Assembly: GCA_028713395.1 (NCBI GenBank)
Contig: JAQTOJ010000050.1
Coordinates: 1 to 10,427 of the forward strand
Length of the DNA stretch: 10,427 nt
Direction: 5' to 3'
Source of the DNA: Dehalococcoidales bacterium
GTDB taxonomy: Bacteria > Chloroflexota > Dehalococcoidia > Dehalococcoidales > Fen-1064
Shown here piece after piece: positions 1-5,082 of the stretch (position 1 is its first letter; each line of letters opens with the position of its first letter). Position numbers and translations under genes: made by a program. The notes below the pieces were generated by a model that was not told the DNA's origin, ran no database searches, and was given only the letters and a program-made list of their open reading frames with translations.

Positions 1-18
1 TGTTTAGCGTAGTAGCTC

Positions 19-68
19 GTAGGGTGGGTGAAACTAAGGAGTCAGCAGTTTGCTGCTGTTTACCCACC
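19..68. repeat. Intergenic dyad repeat with a CAGCAG/CTGCTG core
   Basis: The segment has outer inverted arms GGTGGGT (23-29) and ACCCACC (62-68), and an inner stem CAGCAG (43-48)/CTGCTG (53-58). A related copy with the same CGTAGG lead-in and a CAGCAG-CTTGT-CTGCTG core lies at 4854-4898, so this looks like a dispersed intergenic repeat family. It lies beyond the 3' end of the DnaJ-like gene. No T-run follows on either strand, so it is not a convincing terminator. Confidence 0.6.
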
Positions 69-90
69 TATATGGTCATCTCCGTCACTT

Positions 91-128
91 CAGTAGCTTA
101 ATACCGTTTCAGTAGCTTGATACTGTTT
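91..128. repeat. Two tandem 19-bp repeats
   Basis: Units 91-109 (CAGTAGCTTAATACCGTTT) and 110-128 (CAGTAGCTTGATACTGTTT) abut exactly and differ at two positions. The second unit runs straight into ACCCACCC, echoing the TTTACCCACC that ends the dyad repeat at 59-68. The array therefore seems derived from the same repeat family. Apart from these repeats I see no gene or clear signal in 1-235. A 12-bp palindrome GAGTCTAGACTC at 194-205 is too short to call as a terminator. Confidence 0.6.
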
Positions 129-235
129 ACCCACCCGCGTTTCCCTCATGTCATCCCGGATGATCGACTTCATCGCCATGCATGAATAGAAATGAGTCTA
201 GACTCCGTTAAGGGGTGAGAGTGACAGGTATATTT

Positions 236-1054
236 CTACCGCAGGGTTTTCTTAGCCTCAGCCCTTACCTTCTCATCTTCCCGCACACTCACGTGCAAAT
301 AAATATCCCCGGTTCGCTGCTTGTCTTTCTTGCCCGCGCCTGTCAGCCGGATGGTCGTGCCGTCCGCCGTCGCCGCCGGTATTTTTACCAGGTATTTCTT
401 GTTTTTCCAGCCGCGCTTGACGGCAATTTTCTGTGTTGTACCGTTAACAGCTTGGCCTGCGCTTAATTCCACGTTGAAATGTTCGTCCAGTTGTTTGGGC
501 GGATCCGGTATCTTCACCCCGAAGGCGACCCTGACCAGCGCCTTGCTCAAACTTGCCGCCATCCACATCAAAACCCGGTCGCTGAGGCGTAGTCTGGGTT
601 GCTTCTGCGCCGGGTTCGCCGTGCTGTAAATCGTCCGTGCCGGACTGCCGCTGCTCGTATAAAACCGGAAAACCATGTTCTGCCCGGAAAAAAACGTGCG
701 GTTGAGGAAGTCCTGGTCGAATCTTAACCCCGCCTGGGCGAACATCCGGTTAAGCTCATCGAGGTTCGCCTGGTTGGTAAAAGCCTCGCGGAAAATATCG
801 GATTGCGTGTAACCACCCGGGCTACCGGCGCCGGCAAATCCGCTGCGCTTCAGGTAATCGTACTGCTTGCGTTTTTCCGGGTTGCTCAAGACCGAATAGG
901 CTTCGTTGATTTCCTTGAACTTCTCCCCGGCCTGCTGCTCATTGCCGGGATTCACGTCCGGATGATGCTTGAGCGCCATTTTACGGAAAGCGGCTTTTAT
1001 GTCCTCAGGCGTGGCGTTTTTTTCCAGCCCGAGAATCTGGTAGTAGTCTTTCAT
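236..1054 (-). CDS. DnaJ-domain co-chaperone, CbpA-like, without zinc finger
   Basis: This 272-aa Hsp40-type protein should stimulate the ATPase of a DnaK partner in the cytoplasm. The J domain spans about residues 1-68 and carries the essential HPD motif at 31-33 (KHHPDVNP). A short Gly-rich linker (71-81) follows, then a region of about 100 residues that I do not recognise. At about 190-258 there is a single substrate-binding C-terminal beta domain, recognisable from VNGTTQKIAV, KIPAATADGTTIRL and GDIYLHV. The protein contains no cysteine, so the CxxCxGxG zinc finger of true DnaJ is absent. Only one C-terminal barrel is evident, where DnaJ and CbpA have two. I chose the ATG at 1054, which begins MKDYYQILGL as in the family. 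The longer frame starts at TTG 1066. No ribosome binding site precedes 1054, and a TATAAT lies only 11 bp upstream. The gene is divergent from the nitroreductase. Confidence 0.85.
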   Translation of the reverse strand: MKDYYQILGLEKNATPEDIKAAFRKMALKHHPDVNPGNEQQAGEKFKEINEAYSVLSNPEKRKQYDYLKRSGFAGAGSPGGYTQSDIFREAFTNQANLDELNRMFAQAGLRFDQDFLNRTFFSGQNMVFRFYTSSGSPARTIYSTANPAQKQPRLRLSDRVLMWMAASLSKALVRVAFGVKIPDPPKQLDEHFNVELSAGQAVNGTTQKIAVKRGWKNKKYLVKIPAATADGTTIRLTGAGKKDKQRTGDIYLHVSVREDEKVRAEAKKTLR

Positions 1055-1065
1055 GTGCAAAATCA

Positions 1066-1071
1066 ATTATA
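1066..1071 (-). promoter_or_regulatory. Possible -10 element for the DnaJ-like gene
   Basis: The minus strand reads TATAAT here, a perfect -10 hexamer. No recognisable -35 lies 16-18 bp upstream. If used, transcription would start about 5 nt before the ATG at 1054, giving an almost leaderless mRNA. That agrees with the lack of a Shine-Dalgarno sequence. It is a short AT-rich match and could be chance. Confidence 0.3.
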
Positions 1072-1083
1072 ACATAGCCCTAT

Positions 1084-1113
1084 TTGGCATCCTTTTTCCG
1101 GTTATGTTACGAT
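1084..1113 (+). promoter_or_regulatory. Candidate promoter for the nitroreductase operon
   Basis: TTGGCA (1084-1089) matches the -35 consensus at 5 of 6 positions. TACGAT (1108-1113) matches the -10 at 4 of 6, with an 18-bp spacer. The predicted start near 1120 would leave a leader of about 27 nt before the ATG at 1147. It sits in the 92-bp gap shared with the divergent DnaJ-like gene. Confidence 0.35.
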
Positions 1114-1146
1114 TGCACCAGAACGACGCCTGTTTATGGAGAGAGA

Positions 1147-1737
1147 ATGCTCACCGTCAAAGAAGCCATTGAAAAACGCCGCAGTATCCGCAGTTTCAAA
1201 CCCGATCCCGTGCCGGATGCGCTCCTGCATCAGATTATGGAAGCCGCGCGGCTCGCCCCCTCGGGCAGTAACCGTCAGCCATGGCGTTTTCAAATCATCA
1301 AAGAAGGCTCGCTCAAGCAGCAATTCATGAAAGAGGCTACCTTCGGCCAGGCGGTGCTGGCGAACGCGCCGGTCATCATCATTTGCGGCTCGGAAATGTT
1401 GACCTTCGTCAAGCGGCATAAACTCGCGCCCCCGAATTCCGAATACTACGGCGCGGAAACGGAAGACCCCGAGGAGTTGAAGAAATTCATCCCCGACGCC
1501 AATATGTACGACGCTATCGCCATCACCCACATGACCCTTATGGCTACGGCGCTGGGACTCGGCACCTGCTGGGTGCAGAGCATCAAACCGGGCGCCGCGG
1601 CTAAAGTCCTCGGTTGGCCGCGTCATATGACCGTTTTCACAGCCTTAGCACTGGGTTATCCGGCGGAAGATCCGCCCGCCCGCGACCGCTCCTCCATGGA
1701 AACGATTTTGATCAAAGAAGGACAAAAACCGGTATAA
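1147..1737 (+). CDS. Nitroreductase family FMN-dependent oxidoreductase
   Basis: This 196-aa cytoplasmic flavoprotein belongs to the nitroreductase fold and would use NAD(P)H to reduce nitro compounds, quinones, flavins or a specific metabolite. The substrate cannot be read from the sequence. The FMN-binding signatures are RRSIR (11-15) near the N-terminus and APSGSNRQPW (37-46). A later GLGTCW (137-142) and the ALALGYP segment (166-172) are typical of the C-terminal half. The length is normal for single-domain members. The start at 1147 gives the family-typical N-terminus MLTVKEAIEKRRSIR and has GGAGA just upstream (1139-1143, rather close). The longer frame from 1084 would add 21 residues that look unrelated. 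It is followed 17 bp later by the QueG-like iron-sulfur protein, probably as one transcript, which suggests a shared redox role. Confidence 0.88.
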   Translation: MLTVKEAIEKRRSIRSFKPDPVPDALLHQIMEAARLAPSGSNRQPWRFQIIKEGSLKQQFMKEATFGQAVLANAPVIIICGSEMLTFVKRHKLAPPNSEYYGAETEDPEELKKFIPDANMYDAIAITHMTLMATALGLGTCWVQSIKPGAAAKVLGWPRHMTVFTALALGYPAEDPPARDRSSMETILIKEGQKPV

Positions 1738-1754
1738 AACCCTCTGGAGATACA

Positions 1755-2615
1755 ATGTTTACCGAAAAAACAGCGCAGTTATTCATCGAAAGCGAAATTC
1801 GTGATTTCGTTGCCAACAGCCCGCTAAACCGCATGCCGGATGACAAAGACCAGCCCATCTTTGAAGCGCCTCTGATCGGCTTTGCCGATGCCGCCGATCC
1901 GCTTTTCGATTCTTACAAGACCATCATCGCCCCGACCCACCTCACCCCGCGCGAAGCGCTGGCGTTGGCGTTGCATAAAAAGCCGGAAGAACTCCCCCAA
2001 CACCTCGCGGTTATCAGTTGGATTCTCCCCATTGCGGCTAAAACCCGGCTTTCCAACCGTAAAGAGAAATCAATCCCCAGCCGTTTATGGGCGAACACCC
2101 GCTGGTATGGTGAACAATTCAACGATGCTTTGCGGAATCACGTCGTCAAGGTACTGCAGGACAAAGGTTATCTGGCCGCTGCCCCGGTGATCCAACCCCA
2201 TTTCAAGCAATTTACCAACGAAAAAGGCCCGTACTCCAACTGGTCGGAACGTCATATCGCCTACGCGGCCGGACTGGGCACCTTCAGTCTTTCCGATGGT
2301 TTTATCACCGCAAAAGGCATCGCCCACCGCGTCGGCAGCGTCGTCACGGATTTACCTTTACCCGCGAGTTTCAGAAGCGCGGCTACGGCTTTCTCGAATT
2401 GCCTTTTTTACGCCGATGGAAGCTGCAAAAAATGTATAGAACGGTGCCCGGCGGGCGCCATCACGGAAACCGGCCACGATAAGATCAAGTGCCAGGCCTA
2501 CGCCTACGGTGAATTGCGTTATCTCCGTGAGACATATCAGGTGGGTAATCCCGGCTGCGGTTTGTGCCAGACTAAAGTGCCGTGTGAATTTATTAACCCG
2601 GTAAGAACGAAATAA
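1755..2615 (+). CDS. QueG-like double [4Fe-4S] cluster protein
   Basis: This 286-aa protein resembles the core of epoxyqueuosine reductase and the related corrinoid/iron-sulfur region of reductive dehalogenases. Residues 163-198 (WSERHIAYAAGLG, then a GSVVTD segment) correspond to the cobalamin-domain signature of that superfamily. The C-terminal part holds eight cysteines: 216, 224, 227, 231 (CxxCxxxCP), 246, 268, 271 and 277. That is the right number and spacing for two [4Fe-4S] clusters. It lacks the HEAT-repeat extension of long QueG proteins. Many anaerobes carry such proteins annotated as epoxyqueuosine reductase without proof, so tRNA queuosine synthesis is only one possibility. The start ATG at 1755 has GGAGA at 1746-1750 and follows the nitroreductase stop by 17 bp. 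A frame open from 1614 overlaps the nitroreductase and was rejected. Confidence 0.75.
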   Translation: MFTEKTAQLFIESEIRDFVANSPLNRMPDDKDQPIFEAPLIGFADAADPLFDSYKTIIAPTHLTPREALALALHKKPEELPQHLAVISWILPIAAKTRLSNRKEKSIPSRLWANTRWYGEQFNDALRNHVVKVLQDKGYLAAAPVIQPHFKQFTNEKGPYSNWSERHIAYAAGLGTFSLSDGFITAKGIAHRVGSVVTDLPLPASFRSAATAFSNCLFYADGSCKKCIERCPAGAITETGHDKIKCQAYAYGELRYLRETYQVGNPGCGLCQTKVPCEFINPVRTK

Positions 2616-2671
2616 CCAATAACCGAGCATCAATAATCAAACAAATCACAAATACAAAAAAACAATCAACT

Positions 2672-2695
2672 GGTGGCACAGGCGTCTCGCCTGTG
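2672..2695. repeat. Intergenic hairpin repeat, copy 1 (24 bp)
   Basis: GGTGG followed by a perfect hairpin CACAGGCG-TCT-CGCCTGTG (2677-2695). An identical 24-bp copy in the same orientation lies at 4808-4831. It is in the convergent gap between the QueG-like gene and the DUF402 gene. No T-run follows, so it is better called a repeat than an intrinsic terminator. Confidence 0.8.
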
Positions 2696-2702
2696 GACAA
2701 CT

Positions 2703-2743
2703 CGTCTTTGCGAATCCGCCGCAGGCAGGTGAAGCCAATCCTC
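2703..2743. repeat. TTTGCGA...CCAATCCTC intergenic repeat
   Basis: CGTCTTTGCGA (2703-2713) and GAAGCCAATCCTC (2731-2743) bracket a GC-rich centre. From memory this resembles a repeat type seen in many bacterial genomes with ends like CATTGCGAG and GCAATCTC. A related copy, split by extra sequence, lies at 4841-4922. In both places it directly follows the hairpin repeat. Confidence 0.5.
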
Positions 2744-2762
2744 TGCTTATTCCCATCCCCGG

Positions 2763-2782
2763 CCCCGTACTCCGATACGGGG
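2763..2782. repeat. Inverted repeat CCCCGTA/TACGGGG
   Basis: A 7-bp perfect stem, CCCCGTA (2763-2769) and TACGGGG (2776-2782), with a 6-nt loop. It is GC-rich enough to fold in RNA on either strand but has no adjacent T-run. A degenerate echo (CCCGTATGTAATCGGGG) lies at 4893-4909, again at the distal end of a repeat module. Nothing else is seen in 2616-2839 apart from the entries given. Confidence 0.5.
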
Positions 2783-2803
2783 GCGGAGATTTAGAAGTAA
2801 CAA

Positions 2804-2824
2804 TACAAAAACAGGATCCTGTTT
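2804..2824 (-). terminator. Possible intrinsic terminator of the mtaB-DUF402 unit
   Basis: The minus strand reads AAACAGGATCCTGTTT (2824-2809), a perfect 16-bp palindrome able to form a 6-bp stem with a GATC loop. A five-T run (2811-2807) overlaps the end of the stem. It begins 16 bp past the DUF402 stop codon, as expected for a terminator. The stem is short and AT-rich at its base, so it would be weak. Confidence 0.4.
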
Positions 2825-2839
2825 ATCATCAGGATGAAG

Positions 2840-3472
2840 TTAAGTGTCAATCACATCCCATCCCTCAGGCAATACCGGGATTTTCCAATTAGGATCAGGA
2901 CGCCATTTCTCCCAACCGTTGAAAATAGACTTGCCAGTCATGATCAAATCCCGCACTTGCGCGCCTTTGGCATACAATTCTTTAGCTTTCTCAGGGGACA
3001 CAATCCCTAATTCCACCGCTTCTTTTAGCTCGTCCTCATCATCCCAGTGCCAGTCTTTCAAATTCGGCTGAATAATTAGGTCGAGTATCAAATCGGTATA
3101 ATCGATGTGATGGTCTCTTCTTTGTGTTCTGCTTTCTAAATTGATATACCAGTGGCTAAATACGTTGTTCTCGTTATTCCAGAAGGCAATGATGGAATAA
3201 GTCTCACCCGGAATCGCCAACTTTATCATGAATGTTCCGTGATAATTAGTATGGTCTTTAAGCACCCATGCTTTGGTTTTGCGTTCATGACCGCGGGCTT
3301 CTCCGCCGGAAAGACTAGTGTGTCTTTTCGCCACTGTGCCCACCGGCCGGTAAACGACGAGTAGTTCCGGGGTATCCTGCACCACGCGGCAGGGATAAGC
3401 TGCCCAGATTTTTCCTTCCCACATCTCTCTCAGGACAATTGTCTCTCCCGGCTGATAACGCCTGATTACCAA
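2840..3472 (-). CDS. DUF402 (FomD-like) putative phosphohydrolase
   Basis: This 210-aa protein is of the DUF402 family. Characterised relatives, FomD and a staphylococcal nucleoside tri/diphosphatase, are metal-dependent phosphohydrolases acting on nucleotides. The specific substrate here is unknown. The N-terminal beta region contains the usual RRYQPGETIVLREMW start (4-18). The conserved core includes HWYINLE (107-113), the acidic pattern HIDYTDLILD (122-131) and WDDEDEL (143-149), which should hold the metal ions. I chose a TTG start at 3472 because a perfect AGGAGGT (3485-3479) lies 6 nt upstream and family alignments begin near here. The ATG at 3520 would add 16 unlike residues and has no good ribosome binding site. 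A hand count of 3061-3240 gives 70 G+C in 180 bases, clearly lower than recJ. It is downstream of mtaB and probably co-transcribed with it. Confidence 0.78.
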   Translation of the reverse strand: MVIRRYQPGETIVLREMWEGKIWAAYPCRVVQDTPELLVVYRPVGTVAKRHTSLSGGEARGHERKTKAWVLKDHTNYHGTFMIKLAIPGETYSIIAFWNNENNVFSHWYINLESRTQRRDHHIDYTDLILDLIIQPNLKDWHWDDEDELKEAVELGIVSPEKAKELYAKGAQVRDLIMTGKSIFNGWEKWRPDPNWKIPVLPEGWDVIDT

Positions 3473-3478
3473 TCTACT

Positions 3479-3485
3479 ACCTCCT
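3479..3485 (-). promoter_or_regulatory. Ribosome binding site deciding the DUF402 start
   Basis: The minus strand reads AGGAGGT, a full anti-16S match, followed by a 6-nt spacer and TTG at 3472-3470. It lies inside the longer ATG-initiated frame and is the main reason to prefer the TTG start. Confidence 0.65.
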
Positions 3486-3550
3486 CTGGATAAATGAGGA
3501 ATAAACCCTGTTTTTATCATCCCGTTTTATCAGGATACTCCGGAATCCGC

Positions 3551-3566
3551 CGGAATGGCCATTCCG
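3551..3566. repeat. 16-bp perfect palindrome between mtaB and DUF402 gene
   Basis: CGGAATGGCCATTCCG is fully self-complementary. It lies 17 bp beyond the mtaB stop, in the transcript leading into the DUF402 gene. A CCGGAAT half-site is repeated at 3540-3546. On the minus strand no T-run follows, so it is not a standard terminator. It could be a protein-binding site, an mRNA processing hairpin or chance. Confidence 0.4.
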
Positions 3567-3582
3567 TAAGAAGAAAGAAAGC

Positions 3583-4791
3583 TCAACCCAGCTTCACCTT
3601 GCTCACCCGGTTCCCCAGGTCTTCCGTATCTTGCTTGTTCACCCTGATATAATTTCCCGTGACACCGGACCACTGCCCGTCTGCATCCTGTTTTTCCCAG
3701 AGTACGTCCAGCAATTCGCCGGAAAATTTTTCCCGGAAGTTCTGTTCGCTTTCTTTGGCCACCGCCAGCATCACCTGCGAGCGGGCTTTTTTCACCTTGT
3801 CGTTCACCGGTCCGCTCATGCCTGCGGCTTTTGTGCCGGCACGCGGCGAGTAAACAAAGACATGGATTCTGGCAAACTCCATCTGGCGGCAGAACTCCAG
3901 GCTCTCCTTGAATTCGGCATCGCTCTCTCCCGGAAACCCCACGATGACATCGGTGGTAATGGCGACTTCCGGGACGGCTTTACGTATCAGTTTGACAGTT
4001 TTTGCGTATTCGCCTAATGTGTACCGGCGGTTCATCCTTTTCAGCACTGTCTCGCTGCCGCTTTGCAAGGAAAGATGAAAATGGGGGCACAACCTCTTGT
4101 CCCGCCATAATTCCAGTAATTCGCCGGATATTTCCTGCGGTTGTAACGAAGACAACCGGATACGGGATATCGCAGTCTCGCCCAATACCCTCTTTGTCAG
4201 TGCGGCTAAATCGGTGGTCCCATCCGCATAAGCCCCGATGCGGGTACCTGTGAGCACGACTTCTTGATAATCCTCGTCAGTCAGTTTTTTCACGGTCGCG
4301 ATAATTTCTCCGGCGGGCAGGCTTTTTTCCTTACCTCTTACATACGGCACGATGCAGTAGGCGCAGAAATTGGTACACCCGTCCTGTATCTTCACAAACG
4401 CCCGCGTGCGGAAGGTAGAAGCAATTTTATCTTTCACTTGTGCGCCGGTTTTTCGCAGTATGCCGCGCTCGTTCAGCTTCTCCAGCAGTTTCTCTTTTTC
4501 TTTATTATTCACCACCAGATCGGCGTATTTTGCCAGTTCGCCGGGATTCCCTTCGGCGTAGCACCCGGTCGCCACGATAAAGATTTCCGGATTGCGGCGG
4601 CGCACCCGGCTGAGCAAATGACGCGCCTTGGCATCCGCTGTATGCGTGACTGTGCAGGTGTTCAGCATAAAAACCTCAGCGTCTTCCGGCTTGGTGACCA
4701 TCTCATGTCCCGCGGCTACAAATTGCCGGGCGAGCATTTCCGTTTCGGCTTGATTCAGTTTACAACCCAGTGTTTCAAATGCTATTTTCAT
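3583..4791 (-). CDS. mtaB: tRNA t6A37 C2-methylthiotransferase MtaB
   Basis: This 402-aa radical-SAM enzyme converts N6-threonylcarbamoyladenosine at position 37 of tRNAs to its 2-methylthio form, using two [4Fe-4S] clusters and S-adenosylmethionine. The N-terminal methylthiotransferase domain carries Cys10 (FETLGCKLNQAE), Cys46 (LNTCTVTH) and Cys77 (ATGCYAE) for the auxiliary cluster. The radical-SAM motif CxxxCxxC is Cys139, 143 and 146 (GCTNFCAYCIVPYVRG). The GCKLNQAE signature distinguishes MtaB from MiaB and RimO. A TDVIVGFPGE motif follows, and a short TRAM-like tail closes the protein. All catalytic residues are present and the length is slightly below the usual. The ATG at 4791 fits the family N-terminus, though no clear Shine-Dalgarno is seen. 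A hairpin repeat ends only 16 bp upstream, so the native promoter is not obvious. Confidence 0.93.
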   Translation of the reverse strand: MKIAFETLGCKLNQAETEMLARQFVAAGHEMVTKPEDAEVFMLNTCTVTHTADAKARHLLSRVRRRNPEIFIVATGCYAEGNPGELAKYADLVVNNKEKEKLLEKLNERGILRKTGAQVKDKIASTFRTRAFVKIQDGCTNFCAYCIVPYVRGKEKSLPAGEIIATVKKLTDEDYQEVVLTGTRIGAYADGTTDLAALTKRVLGETAISRIRLSSLQPQEISGELLELWRDKRLCPHFHLSLQSGSETVLKRMNRRYTLGEYAKTVKLIRKAVPEVAITTDVIVGFPGESDAEFKESLEFCRQMEFARIHVFVYSPRAGTKAAGMSGPVNDKVKKARSQVMLAVAKESEQNFREKFSGELLDVLWEKQDADGQWSGVTGNYIRVNKQDTEDLGNRVSKVKLG

Positions 4792-4807
4792 CGGTACTTA
4801 TTCATCC

Positions 4808-4831
4808 GGTGGCACAGGCGTCTCGCCTGTG
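4808..4831. repeat. Intergenic hairpin repeat, copy 2 (24 bp)
   Basis: Identical base for base and in the same orientation to 2672-2695, with the hairpin CACAGGCG-TCT-CGCCTGTG at 4813-4831. It lies 16 bp upstream of the mtaB start codon, where it would fold in any mtaB leader RNA. With copy 1 it brackets the DUF402-mtaB pair. Confidence 0.8.
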
Positions 4832-4840
4832 AGTTACTCC

Positions 4841-4922
4841 ATCGTTGCGAGCCCGTAGGTGGTACCCATTCAGCAGCTTGTCTGCTGTTCATCCCGTATG
4901 TAATCGGGGCGCGGCAATCTCC
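4841..4922. repeat. Split TTGCGAG...GCAATCTCC repeat with nested CAGCAG dyad
   Basis: ATCGTTGCGAGCCCG (4841-4855) and GCGGCAATCTCC (4911-4922) look like the two ends of the repeat type at 2703-2743. Between them lies a CAGCAG-CTTGT-CTGCTG dyad (4871-4887) related to the repeat at 43-58, and CCCGTATGTAATCGGGG (4893-4909). This suggests one repeat nested in another. The remaining part of the 4792-5082 gap holds the fabF promoter and leader. Confidence 0.5.
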
Positions 4923-4981
4923 GGGTGGGGGAGGAACGCCGAACATCCCTGCACGGAATGCGTAAAAAACAGATGATTTTA

Positions 4982-5011
4982 TTGACGGTTTGCTCGTTAA
5001 TCAATTATACT
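4982..5011 (+). promoter_or_regulatory. Sigma70-type promoter for fabF-recJ
   Basis: TTGACG (4982-4987) and TATACT (5006-5011) each match consensus at 5 of 6 positions, with an 18-bp spacer. The predicted start near 5018 gives a leader of about 65 nt. The -10 is framed by direct repeats TTAATCAA (4997-5004 and 5017-5024, 20 bp apart) and by an inverted pair TTTGCTC (4989-4995)/GAGCAAA (5028-5034). Both arrangements could be operator sites. Confidence 0.65.
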
Positions 5012-5068
5012 TACCATTAATCAAATAGAGCAAATATTCCAGTTACATAACATTCAATTCTTACACAC

Positions 5069-5075
5069 AGGAGGT
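5069..5075 (+). promoter_or_regulatory. Strong ribosome binding site of fabF
   Basis: AGGAGGT lies 7 nt before the ATG at 5083 and fixes that start. It is the strongest such site on the plus strand of this window and suggests high translation of fabF. Confidence 0.75.
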
Positions 5076-5082
5076 TTCCTTT

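Noticed and set aside
1..235. CRISPR array or transposon end
   Set aside because: There are only two 19-bp tandem units with no spacers, and no transposase frame or target duplication is visible.
1102..1626. 174-aa minus-strand frame opposite the nitroreductase
   Set aside because: It is antisense to a well-supported gene and rich in Arg, Gly and Phe, with no motif.
1614..1754. N-terminal extension of the QueG-like protein into the nitroreductase gene
   Set aside because: The residues are unlike the family and overlap the nitroreductase. The ATG at 1755 has a ribosome binding site and the expected start.
2672..2782. Rho-independent terminators for the QueG-like gene
   Set aside because: The hairpins at 2677-2695 and 2763-2782 have good stems but no T-run on the plus strand, and the first is a dispersed repeat.
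4264..4965. 233-aa open frame on the plus strand opposite mtaB
   Set aside because: It is antisense to the catalytic part of mtaB, runs into the intergenic repeats, and has no recognisable domain or ribosome binding site.
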